A stretch of DNA of 28,384 nt from the NCBI GenBank assembly GCA_030600525.1, contig JAUVLX010000006.1:1-28384 (forward strand), given 5' to 3'. Position 1 is the stretch's first letter, and every line of letters starts with the position of its first letter. This document shows, piece by piece, positions 7,951 to 15,616 of this stretch. The notes under the pieces were generated by a model. It searched no databases. It saw nothing but the letters and a program-made list of their open reading frames with translations, and had not been told where the DNA came from. Position numbers and translations under genes: made by a program. The stretch is from Desulfobulbus sp. GTDB taxonomy: Bacteria; Desulfobacterota; Desulfobulbia; Desulfobulbales; Desulfobulbaceae.

Positions 7951-8928
7951 ATGGCTATCACGTTTAGACAATTAGAAATATTTATTGCTGTTGCTGAAAC
8001 CCAGCAAGTGACACGGGCCAGCAAAAAACTTTTCCTGACCCAGTCAGCAGTGAGCATGGCTCTTGGGGAGCTCGAAAACCAGCTCGGCGGCCCGCTGTTT
8101 GATCGGCACGGGCGGAGCCTCCTCCTCAATGACCGGGGTCGATACCTGCTACCACTGTCCAAGCAGATTCTCAATCAAGTTGCCAATGTTGAAACCATCC
8201 TCACCGAGCAAAGCGATTCAGTCGCAGGTGTACTGGAAATTGTAGCCAGCTCAACCATTGGTAATTATGTACTACCCCACCTGATTGGGGCCTTTATGCA
8301 GCTGCACCCAGATGCCCACATCAATATGCTGGTCGTTAACACGATGGCTGCCGAAAATCTTGTCGCAAAGGGAGAAGCTGACCTTGGATTTGTTGAAGGC
8401 GAAATCAATGTGGAATCTCTAATTGCCACTGATTGGTTTGAAGACGAACTCGGCATCATCGTCAATCCTGCACACAAACTTACCGCACGTAAGGCCTTTA
8501 AGATACCAGAAGACCTCAAAGAAACGAGTTGGGTTATGCGTGAAAAAGGGTCAGGGACGGCTGAGATTTTCACCAAAAAACTGGGAAAGCACTCCTCGCT
8601 CCTTAAAATTGTCACCAAAACCGGTCACACCGAAGCCATTAAAAAAATGGTTGAGTCCGGAACTGGCGCAGCCTGTCTTTCTGCACTCACAGTCCGTAGG
8701 GAACTTGAGCACGGTTGGCTTAAAATGCTGCCTATTGAAGGCATAAATATGCGTCGCCAGCTACGGATTATCCAGCACAAGGACAAGATAATTACCAGAT
8801 TGATGGCTGAATTTTTAGATTTCTGTGAGCTGGCAGCCAAGGCAATCAACGGCAAAGAATGTCTTTCTCTGCCTGATAACCTGAAAAAATTTCTTAAAAG
8901 ATACGAGTTGAAAAAAAGCACCGTTTAG
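7951..8928 (+). CDS. LysR-family transcriptional regulator
   Basis: 325 aa from ATG at 7951. A longer in-frame reading from 7804 adds 49 residues that do not match the family, whose N-terminus normally starts directly at the winged helix. The DNA-binding domain fills about residues 1-60 (FRQLEIFIAVAETQQVTRASKKLFLTQSAVSMALGELE), followed by a linker helix and a type-2 periplasmic-binding-like effector domain (about 90-300). The AETQQVTRASKKLFLTQSAVS helix-turn-helix is typical. It is divergent from nuoA with 247 bp between start codons, so it may control itself and/or the nuo operon (inference from position). Effector unknown; wording resembles the CysB/CbbR-type broad class but no substrate can be named. 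Confidence 0.9.
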   Translation: MAITFRQLEIFIAVAETQQVTRASKKLFLTQSAVSMALGELENQLGGPLFDRHGRSLLLNDRGRYLLPLSKQILNQVANVETILTEQSDSVAGVLEIVASSTIGNYVLPHLIGAFMQLHPDAHINMLVVNTMAAENLVAKGEADLGFVEGEINVESLIATDWFEDELGIIVNPAHKLTARKAFKIPEDLKETSWVMREKGSGTAEIFTKKLGKHSSLLKIVTKTGHTEAIKKMVESGTGAACLSALTVRRELEHGWLKMLPIEGINMRRQLRIIQHKDKIITRLMAEFLDFCELAAKAINGKECLSLPDNLKKFLKRYELKKSTV

Positions 8929-9032
8929 CAGCAACTCCTCTACGACAAACGCCAGTCTTGAACAAATGCTTTTACAGTAGAATCAAGAGGGTGCCCTCAA
9001 GTAAATACTGCCTGCTCAAACACGCCAAACAC

Positions 9033-9069
9033 AATGGACTGCAAACGAGCACCTCGCTTGCTGTCCATT
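9033..9069. terminator. Long hairpin between convergent lysR and aminotransferase genes
   Basis: Stem AATGGAC-T-GCAA-A-CGAG with loop CAC and the matching CTCG-C-TTGC-T-GTCCATT: 15 paired bases with two mismatches. It lies about 105 bp after the lysR stop and 32 bp after the aminotransferase stop. No clear T-tract follows on either strand, so it may be a weak bidirectional terminator or an mRNA 3-prime end stabiliser. Confidence 0.45.
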
Positions 9070-9100
9070 CACACCTGCACTGAATTAAACGATTCCGTGA

Positions 9101-10309
9101 CTATTGTAATGCTGCCAGAGCCTTTTTTATCCTCCGCATGCCTTCCTCAAGAACATCCATGGAAGTGGCAAAAGAAAAGCGAATAAAATCATCAGCACCA
9201 AAGGCTGCACCTGGAACGCTCGCAACCATCGCCTCATCCAGAAAATAATCAGCCAGGGTTACCGAATCTGTAACGGCATGATTGTAATATGCCTTTCCAT
9301 AGTAGCTTGAAAAATTCGGAAAAACATAAAAAGCTCCATCTGGCTTGATACAACTCACCCCGTCAATTCCATTGAGCGCATCCACGAAATAATCCCGCCT
9401 TGGCAAAAAGGCCTCTTTCATCTGCCCTGGAAAACCCTGCGGCCCGGTGAGAGCAGCAAGGGCAGCATACTGGGCTGGTGCTGACGGATTAGAAGTTGAC
9501 TGGCTCTGAATTTTATTCATAGCCTTGATCAGGTGCAACGGTCCAGCTGAGTAGCCGATCCGCCAACCAGTCATGGAAAAAGACTTGGAAACCCCGTTAA
9601 GGATAAGGGTCTGATCCTTAAGCGCAGGCTCTGCGTCAAGAATATGGGGTGGCAAATCCGCACCATAGGTCAGTGTCTCATACATATCATCGGACACCAC
9701 CAGCCAATTGTTTTTAAGGGCAAGAGCAGCAACTTCCTTGAGTCCTTTAAGCGAGAAGATCGCTCCGCTAGGATTTGAAGGACTGTTCAGGATGATTCCG
9801 CGTGTTTTTTCAGTCACATAGGAAGCGATCGTTTCCCCGTCAAGATCAAAATTATTTTGTTCATCAAGGGGAACCAGTACTGGAACGCCACCAGCTAACT
9901 GCACCATGGGTGGATAAGATACCCAATAAGGAGCCGGTATTAAAACCTCATCGCCGGGGTTAAGGATCGCCTGAAAGACATTATACAGTCCATGCTTTCC
10001 ACCACAGGAAACCTGGATCTGGTCACCTGAAAATTCCCAGCCATGGTCTTCTTTAAACCTGGTGCATATTGCATCACGCAGCTCAGGAATACCTGGTACC
10101 GCAGTATAACGGGTATGACCATCATCAATAGCCTGCTTCCCTGCCTCGCAGACATGAGCCGGGGTGGGAAAATCAGGTTCACCAACACTAAAGTTAAGTA
10201 CATCTGCACCTGTTGCCAGCAAGGCCTTGGCCTTGGCATTGACGGCTAATGTTGGGGAAGGTGCAATCTGGAGCACTCTCTCTGATAGTGCAATGGCTTC
10301 TGAACTCAT
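9101..10309 (-). CDS. PLP-dependent class I aminotransferase (aspartate aminotransferase type)
   Basis: 402 aa, normal length for the class I/II fold, Ib subgroup (Thermus/Bacillus AspC-like). It would transfer the amino group between aspartate and 2-oxoglutarate, feeding nitrogen metabolism in the cytoplasm. The PLP Schiff-base lysine is K242 in NGVSKSFSMTGWRIGY. Other cofactor and substrate residues visible are N179 in SPSNPSGA, D207 and Y210 in VVSDDMYE, and the C-terminal arginine in FIRFSFATS. GEPDFPTP near residue 44 is the Ib-type N-terminal motif. Ribosome-binding site AGAAGGAG lies 7 bp before ATG. It follows the cytochrome gene but a terminator lies between, so it is probably its own unit. 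Exact amino-acid specificity (aspartate, prephenate or alanine) cannot be fixed from sequence. Confidence 0.88.
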   Translation of the reverse strand: MSSEAIALSERVLQIAPSPTLAVNAKAKALLATGADVLNFSVGEPDFPTPAHVCEAGKQAIDDGHTRYTAVPGIPELRDAICTRFKEDHGWEFSGDQIQVSCGGKHGLYNVFQAILNPGDEVLIPAPYWVSYPPMVQLAGGVPVLVPLDEQNNFDLDGETIASYVTEKTRGIILNSPSNPSGAIFSLKGLKEVAALALKNNWLVVSDDMYETLTYGADLPPHILDAEPALKDQTLILNGVSKSFSMTGWRIGYSAGPLHLIKAMNKIQSQSTSNPSAPAQYAALAALTGPQGFPGQMKEAFLPRRDYFVDALNGIDGVSCIKPDGAFYVFPNFSSYYGKAYYNHAVTDSVTLADYFLDEAMVASVPGAAFGADDFIRFSFATSMDVLEEGMRRIKKALAALQ

Positions 10310-10374
10310 ACTATTTCTCCTTCTAAGCAGCTTTATACCATTTCAACAATGCTGCAATGTTATTCTCTGCAAAA

Positions 10375-10408
10375 GGGAGCATAGCGAGGTGTATATAACG
10401 CTGCTCCC
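10375..10408 (-). terminator. Intrinsic terminator of the multiheme cytochrome gene
   Basis: Inverted arms GGGAGC-AT-AGCG and CGCT-GCTCCC (10-bp stem with a 2-base bulge) 16 bp after the cytochrome stop. On the minus strand the stem is followed by TTTTGC. It separates this gene from the aminotransferase. Confidence 0.6.
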
Positions 10409-10423
10409 ATAATAAATAATACG

Positions 10424-12202
10424 TTAAGGTTCTTTATAAACAGGACAGGGCCGCTGCCAATCATATTGGCGATATGCCGGATCGTTATAGCTCTCGTGAC
10501 ACTCAAGACACAACCCAACCCGCAATATCCGCTGTAATTCTTTCCCGTTGAAGGGTCGGAGATCTTTCCTTGATCCTTTTTGAAGCGGTTCACCTTCTAT
10601 GGTTACAAAATTATCCAAGCCAACAGTTCGCCCGTCAAGGGTATCGACCCCTCGATCCACAGGATAAAATGACCATTTACCACTTTCTTTCACAACAGTC
10701 CCCTCACCCAGGCCGACTGTTTTAGGAGATGCATGGCACTCCTTGCAGGTTCTTCCTTTTGCTTGGGTAGTATGTGGATTAATCGCTGCCATGGTAAAAC
10801 TATTAAAGTGGTCTGTAACATCGCCTTGCTCATCAACCAGAGTCACGATATCCTGGCAACCTGGAGTCACAATAACTACCTCATCCTGCCAAACAGCAAG
10901 CATTGGCTTCTCGTAGCGAATGTAGGAACGCCCTTCTTCCCACCAACCAGGTGTTTCCTTCAAAGTCAGCTTATCCAGATGAGTTTCCCGTTTATCCTGT
11001 TTCGCGTGACAACCATAGCACTGTGGCACCCAGGTTGAATGACAGGCCTCACAGGTTACCCGTTTATGACCTGGGTATTGGCACGCCTCACTACTGGGCG
11101 AGTTCAGCGGTCGTTTTTTGCCATCATTTTTTCCAATCAGCAAAAATTTCCCAGCTTCCGAAGTGACATTTGTCAACGCATTGCCTTTTCTGCTCTTACC
11201 AGGAGCAGGGTCATGACACGTTTGGCATTGTATTTCCAGTTGCTGTTCGTAATGCGCATAGCGGTTTCCATCACCCATAATTTCTTCTCTGGTGTGACAG
11301 TCAATGCATGACATGCCCTTGGCATGATGAACATCTTCAGCAATCTCCAGGTAAAAACGGTCCCCTGGTAATTTTTTAGAGGAGAGTCCGCCTTTTTCAT
11401 AGGGTGTTCCATAGCCTTCGGCCTCAAACACCCCTATATAGGAAAGCCCTATTCTTCCGGATCTGTTATGGCAGCGAATACAATTATCGTCTGCTACCTT
11501 TTTCACGATCAAAGGATGCGGTTTTTTTTTCTTTGCCTGGCTACTGCCTGCCTGGGATTGTTCGTCAAAAGAAGTCACAGAAGAGGTCTCACTACCCTTC
11601 GGTGCCTGGTAATGGCACGCTGAACATCCACCGCCCTTTTCATTAAAAAAATCTGGGGCACCGGGTAAATCATTCTTTTGCTTCCAGAGATGACAGGTAG
11701 CACAAAGTTTACGATAATAATCTAGGGCAAGGGAGGTCTCGCCGCTGGAAAGCAACTGTTCAACTGAAATATCAGCATCCTGGGTTTCGCGTTCCCCCCA
11801 GTAATACAAGAGCGTGGCTATTATCCCTCTGTTGGTGGCCATCAAGGAATTCTTGACTTTGGAAACATCAGCAGGATGACATCCTTCAACCCCGCAGGTC
11901 TGCTCGACGACACGTAAATCGCCTGGATTCAGCACCATCCCTTTATGGGCTTTCCCCTTATCTACGGCCAGGGCATCACCCAGATGACAAGATGAACAAC
12001 CGACGATAAGCCTATCATGTGCAGCATCAAGTTTCTCATCCGTATGACAGAAGAGACACATCTCCACATAGCCTGCCGTGGTAACGGATAGCTGTTCGGG
12101 ACGCTTGGTTGCCTTTTCTCTCACAACAAGATAGCCGACCAGTAACAATACAACGGGAAGAAATATCAGGGTTGTGACCAGGTTGCGCTGAGGAAGATGC
12201 AT
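10424..12202 (-). CDS. Membrane-anchored multiheme cytochrome c (about 12 heme sites)
   Basis: 592 aa. An N-terminal hydrophobic segment (about residues 9-27) acts as an uncleaved anchor or signal, putting the rest in the periplasm. I count 11 CxxCH motifs (CLFCH, CSSCH, CATCH, CSACH, CIRCH, CIDCH, CQTCH, CEACH, CYGCH, CKECH, CLECH) and one wider CGVEGCH (C-x4-CH), as found in some c3-type cytochromes. Heme sites fall in clusters, with heme-poor stretches at about 110-165 and 400-480 that may be structural or interaction domains. Role inferred: periplasmic electron transfer between a quinone-linked donor and an external or terminal acceptor. It is not a recognisable octaheme nitrite reductase or OmcS-type nanowire by motif spacing. 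It has a terminator of its own at 10375-10408. Partners are not in the window. Confidence 0.9.
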   Translation of the reverse strand: MHLPQRNLVTTLIFLPVVLLLVGYLVVREKATKRPEQLSVTTAGYVEMCLFCHTDEKLDAAHDRLIVGCSSCHLGDALAVDKGKAHKGMVLNPGDLRVVEQTCGVEGCHPADVSKVKNSLMATNRGIIATLLYYWGERETQDADISVEQLLSSGETSLALDYYRKLCATCHLWKQKNDLPGAPDFFNEKGGGCSACHYQAPKGSETSSVTSFDEQSQAGSSQAKKKKPHPLIVKKVADDNCIRCHNRSGRIGLSYIGVFEAEGYGTPYEKGGLSSKKLPGDRFYLEIAEDVHHAKGMSCIDCHTREEIMGDGNRYAHYEQQLEIQCQTCHDPAPGKSRKGNALTNVTSEAGKFLLIGKNDGKKRPLNSPSSEACQYPGHKRVTCEACHSTWVPQCYGCHAKQDKRETHLDKLTLKETPGWWEEGRSYIRYEKPMLAVWQDEVVIVTPGCQDIVTLVDEQGDVTDHFNSFTMAAINPHTTQAKGRTCKECHASPKTVGLGEGTVVKESGKWSFYPVDRGVDTLDGRTVGLDNFVTIEGEPLQKGSRKDLRPFNGKELQRILRVGLCLECHESYNDPAYRQYDWQRPCPVYKEP

Positions 12203-12282
12203 TATCGCTCTACTTGATTAATTCATAGTAGCAACGCTATGATGAAAGGCCTTTTTCCAGGCCACTACTGTTTGCGTTGTAT

Positions 12283-13914
12283 TTATTCCTGAAACCCCTG
12301 CACTACTGGATAACGACGACCAGGCCCAAACGCCTTGGTGGTGATTTTAATGCCCAGCGGAGCCTGTTTTCTCTTATATTCATTAAGCTTTATCCTGCGC
12401 ACCACATCTCTCACCGTGTCCAGGTCTGTTCCCAGATTGGCAACTATTTCCTCGACGCTTTCATGCTTTTCCAAATAAGCCTCAAGTATGGGGTCAAGCA
12501 CTTCATAAGGAGGGAGGTCATCTTGATCACACTGATCAGGTTTCAGCTCGGCAGTCGGCGGTCTGGTGATTATATTATCCGGAATCACCTCTGTATCACG
12601 GTTATAAAAATATGCCAACTCATACACCATCACCTTGGGTACGTCTGACAGCACCGCAAGCCCACCGCTCATATCACCATACAGAGTACAGTATCCGATT
12701 GCCATTTCAGACTTATTGCCGGTTGACAGGAGCAATCCGCCCATTTTATTGGAGATAGCCATAAGTAGATTGCCACGAATCCTTGCTTGAATATTCTGCT
12801 CCGTAACATCTTCATCCAGCCCACTAAACAGTGGTTTGAGAATGTCATGGTACTGTTCCATTAGACCTGCGATTGCAAGTAATTGAAAATCACAGCCCAG
12901 GTTGACTGCCAACGATCTGGCATCATCCACGGAGGCTTTAGATGTGTAGGGTGACGGCATTGCCACGCATAATACATTTTCAGGCCCAAGTGCCCGACAC
13001 GCTATGGCAGCGGTAATGGCAGAATCTATGCCGCCGGACAAGCCAATTACCGCCTTTCTGAATCCGGTTTTATGGAGATAGTCGCGGACGCCAAGTACCA
13101 AGGCCTGTTCAACCATCTCGATACTCTCAACGGGAGCAGAGGCAGGTATAGGACGATCAAAACTATCGCTGTCTACAATAACCATATCTTCGACAAACCC
13201 CTTCCCGGAAGCAGCAACCTCACCATGGTTATTGATAACCAGGGAATAACCATCAAAAACAAGACCATCCTGCCCGCCTACCTGATTAACATAAAGCAGG
13301 GGGTAATTGTTCTCTTTGCAGATACTACTAAAAACAGCCAATCTCTCCGAGAGTTTGCCGTGATAGTAAGGGGAGGCAGAAATATTGATCAGACAGTCAG
13401 GCACAACTGCACCAATCACAAAGGCATTGAGAGGATTGACAGGATATGCCGCATGATCCCACCATATATCTTCACATACAGACAACCCGAAATGGAGACC
13501 GTGACAAGAAAAAATAGTGGATTCAGTTCCAGCCTCGAAATAACGCGTTTCATCAAACACATCATACGTGGGCAGCAATTGTTTACGCGCCCTATGCACT
13601 ATCTGTCCACCTTCAATGACAAAGGCCGAATTATACAATTTTTTCCCTGTCCCTTGTCGCTGCTCAAGTACCCCAACAATACAGGTTATGCCCTCAACTC
13701 TTTCAACAAGCTGATCCAAGGCATTATCATGGGCAGTAAGGAATGAGGGACGTTCCAGCAGGTCTTGAGGCGGGTATCCGCACAGGGTTAATTCAGGGAA
13801 AATAACAAGGTTGCAACCGGCCTTTCTGGCCTTATCTATCCAGGAGAAAACCTTTTCCAGGTTCCGGTCAAATGCACCTATAACGGGATCGGTCTGAACA
13901 AGAGCAATTTTCAC
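12283..13914 (-). CDS. nadE: Glutamine-dependent NAD+ synthetase
   Basis: 543 aa, the usual two-domain bacterial form. The N-terminal nitrilase-type amidase (about 1-250) releases ammonia from glutamine; Glu in FPELTLCGYPP, Lys in RKQLLPTYDVFDE and Cys in LSVCEDIWWD make the catalytic triad. The C-terminal synthetase (about 270-540) adenylates and amidates nicotinate adenine dinucleotide; its P-loop is LSGGIDSAITAAIA and STGNKSEMAIGYCTLYGDM follows. It makes NAD+ as the last step of de novo and salvage synthesis. It lies 80 bp upstream of the cytochrome start on the same strand; a short GGCCT/AGGCC hairpin at 12248-12263 in that gap is too weak to call a terminator with confidence. No functional link to the cytochrome is implied. 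Confidence 0.95.
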   Translation of the reverse strand: MKIALVQTDPVIGAFDRNLEKVFSWIDKARKAGCNLVIFPELTLCGYPPQDLLERPSFLTAHDNALDQLVERVEGITCIVGVLEQRQGTGKKLYNSAFVIEGGQIVHRARKQLLPTYDVFDETRYFEAGTESTIFSCHGLHFGLSVCEDIWWDHAAYPVNPLNAFVIGAVVPDCLINISASPYYHGKLSERLAVFSSICKENNYPLLYVNQVGGQDGLVFDGYSLVINNHGEVAASGKGFVEDMVIVDSDSFDRPIPASAPVESIEMVEQALVLGVRDYLHKTGFRKAVIGLSGGIDSAITAAIACRALGPENVLCVAMPSPYTSKASVDDARSLAVNLGCDFQLLAIAGLMEQYHDILKPLFSGLDEDVTEQNIQARIRGNLLMAISNKMGGLLLSTGNKSEMAIGYCTLYGDMSGGLAVLSDVPKVMVYELAYFYNRDTEVIPDNIITRPPTAELKPDQCDQDDLPPYEVLDPILEAYLEKHESVEEIVANLGTDLDTVRDVVRRIKLNEYKRKQAPLGIKITTKAFGPGRRYPVVQGFQE

Positions 13915-14078
13915 AGCAGTAGGTAAGTTAGAAAAATGAAATTTAATGAGACGAAAACCAACTACCGTCTCAAGTATGCGTACATATAAGAAAGGGAGGT
14001 GTTATCTGAGAATAGCGAGAGGTGGCAAATCCGAGATTGGCAGCCATCACAATGCGTAATAGCAGCCTAAAACCAAAT

Positions 14079-14109
14079 CACCCGACGCAAGTGACACTTC
14101 CATCGGGTG
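14079..14109 (-). terminator. Terminator of the cold-shock gene
   Basis: Arms CACCCGA and TCGGGTG with an inner AAGTG/CACTT pairing in the loop, 16 bp after the csp stop. On the minus strand the stem is followed by ATTTGGTTTTAG, a loose U-tract. Confidence 0.55.
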
Positions 14110-14125
14110 GCAAAGATAAGTGAAC

Positions 14126-14326
14126 TTATTGTTTCAGGACATTAGCAGCTGCCGGCCCTTTAGCTCCATCAACAATTTCAAATTCTACTTTATCACCTTC
14201 GCCTAGAGTTTTAAAACCTGATCCATCAATTGCAGAATAGTGTACGAATACATCCCCACCTTCTTCTTGTTCGATAAAACCAAACCCCTTTGACTCATTA
14301 AACCACTTCACAGTTCCTTTCAACAT
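14126..14326 (-). CDS. Cold-shock-domain protein (CspA family)
   Basis: 66 aa, the standard single cold-shock domain. It binds single-stranded RNA and DNA and acts as an RNA chaperone. The RNP1 motif KGFGFI (residues 13-18) and RNP2 motif VFVHY (about 26-30) are intact, with the TVKWFN start and the end GPAAANVLKQ. An AAAGGAG ribosome-binding site lies upstream. The 190-bp leader region contains a hairpin plus direct repeat (14423-14479), which may be regulatory. Which Csp paralogue (cold-induced or constitutive) cannot be told. Confidence 0.95.
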   Translation of the reverse strand: MLKGTVKWFNESKGFGFIEQEEGGDVFVHYSAIDGSGFKTLGEGDKVEFEIVDGAKGPAAANVLKQ

Positions 14327-14422
14327 TGCCCTTTTTATCTCCTTTATTAGGCTGAATGTTTATCCCATGTAATGCTCCCTACACTGTAGCTAACCAAGAC
14401 CAGGAATGATCATCAGTACTAC

Positions 14423-14479
14423 ACTATTCAATAGCAATATTTGGTCTCTTGAATAGTAGCAATACATGGTCTACTGAAT
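14423..14479. repeat. Inverted repeat plus imperfect tandem repeat upstream of csp
   Basis: ACTATTCAA (14423-14431) and TTGAATAGT (14449-14457) form a perfect 9-bp inverted repeat around 17 bases. The same area holds two 23-base copies at a 25-base period (14432-14454 and 14457-14479), identical at 19 of 23 positions and sharing TAGCAATA, TGGTCT and TGAAT. It lies 97-153 bp before the csp start and 40-96 bp after the mltG stop. No T-tract follows, so it does not look like a terminator. Confidence 0.6.
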
Positions 14480-14518
14480 GAGGCGACATTACCATTAATA
14501 TTTTTAAAAACAAGGGAA

Positions 14519-15526
14519 TTATTGCTTATTTTCACGCTTTGCTTTTTTTTGATATTTCCTCACGGCACGGCTATGCTCCCGAAGAGTATGGGAAAATACA
14601 TGGGTGCCGTTATTTTTAGAAACAAAATACAGCGCACCTGACGCTGCCGGCTCAAGCACTGCTTTCATCGACTCACGCCCTGGATTGCAAATTGGTCCAG
14701 GCGGCAGCCCTTTAATCATATATGTATTATATGGAGTTAATGTCCGCAGGTCTGCCTTGGTAATATTACCGTTGAAATCAGCAATTCCATAGATAACTGT
14801 CGGGTCAGATTGGAGCCGCATTTTTCTTGCAAGCCGATTAAGGAAAACACGGGCAATAAGGGGGCGTTCTTGGGCAGCTCCTGTTTCTTTTTCTATAATT
14901 GAGGCCAAAGTAAGCAGCTTATGCAGACCTAAATCCGGCTGTCTTTCCAGGGGAAGCGTATTCACCACCTCAAAAAATCGCTTTACCATCGTTTTCAGGA
15001 TCGCCTTTTCGTCCATTGTGCCACGGCCGATAAAATAGGTATCAGGAAAGAGATACCCTTCAAGGCTTTCCTGCTGTACCCCCAAGGTTTCCGCGAAGAC
15101 TCCATCGTTTGCCAAAGCAACAAAACGGTCCCGGTCAACCCACCCCTCTTGCCCGAAAATATCGGCGATCTGGATAAGGGTCTGCCCCTCGGGAAGAGTA
15201 ACACTATGATAATAAATCTCGCCCTTCTCTAAAACCTGCAGCACTTCCAGAGGAGTCTGACCGTAGGCAATTTCATATTCCCCTGCCTGTAGTCGCTTCC
15301 CAATTCCAGAAAAACGGGCAAGCAGCAAAAACCTGATATCATTTTGCACAAGCTGCTTATCGGCCAGCAAGGTGCCGATAGACCGAACCCCGGCTCCTTT
15401 TGGCACCTCAACTAACACCGTCCCGGTACCCGGCGAACCAGTGATTACATAGCTCCAGACCCAAAAGGTAAAAGCTAAGGCGACAATGACCGACACTCCT
15501 GCAGTACAAAAAAAGAAATTACGCAT
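14519..15526 (-). CDS. mltG: Endolytic transglycosylase MltG (YceG-like)
   Basis: 335 aa from ATG at 15526. An in-frame TTG at 15580 would start inside the loop of the lon terminator hairpin and is unlikely. One N-terminal membrane helix (about residues 3-27) anchors the protein, with the enzyme domain in the periplasm. MltG cuts nascent peptidoglycan glycan strands and is thought to end chain elongation. The catalytic glutamate lies in LASIIEKETGAAQERPLIARVFLNRL, the family signature, followed by LQSDPTVIYG, TPYNTY and GLPPGPICNPG. The LysM-like domain precedes it. The ribosome-binding site (CAGG) is very close to the ATG, which leaves the start slightly uncertain. It follows lon on the same strand. 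Confidence 0.9.
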   Translation of the reverse strand: MRNFFFCTAGVSVIVALAFTFWVWSYVITGSPGTGTVLVEVPKGAGVRSIGTLLADKQLVQNDIRFLLLARFSGIGKRLQAGEYEIAYGQTPLEVLQVLEKGEIYYHSVTLPEGQTLIQIADIFGQEGWVDRDRFVALANDGVFAETLGVQQESLEGYLFPDTYFIGRGTMDEKAILKTMVKRFFEVVNTLPLERQPDLGLHKLLTLASIIEKETGAAQERPLIARVFLNRLARKMRLQSDPTVIYGIADFNGNITKADLRTLTPYNTYMIKGLPPGPICNPGRESMKAVLEPAASGALYFVSKNNGTHVFSHTLREHSRAVRKYQKKAKRENKQ

Positions 15527-15564
15527 ACCTGAAAAATTATTTTTTATAGAGGTACAAACAACAA

Positions 15565-15592
15565 CGCCTGGCACGTTCAAACGTACCAGGCG
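15565..15592 (-). terminator. Intrinsic terminator of lon
   Basis: Arms CGCCTGGCACG (15565-15575) and CGTACCAGGCG (15582-15592), 11 bp with one G-T type mismatch, loop TTCAAA. On the minus strand TTGTTGTTTG follows. It lies 25 bp after the lon stop. Confidence 0.8.
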
Positions 15593-15616
15593 AAGAAATA
15601 CTCAAACAACGATCGT

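Noticed and set aside
13072..13746. Long 224-codon open frame antisense to nadE
   Set aside because: It lies fully inside a clear NAD+ synthetase gene on the other strand, has no ribosome-binding site and shows no protein-family features.
15527..15580. TTG-initiated extension of mltG
   Set aside because: The TTG lies in the lon terminator hairpin and no ribosome-binding site precedes it; the ATG at 15526 starts directly at the membrane anchor.
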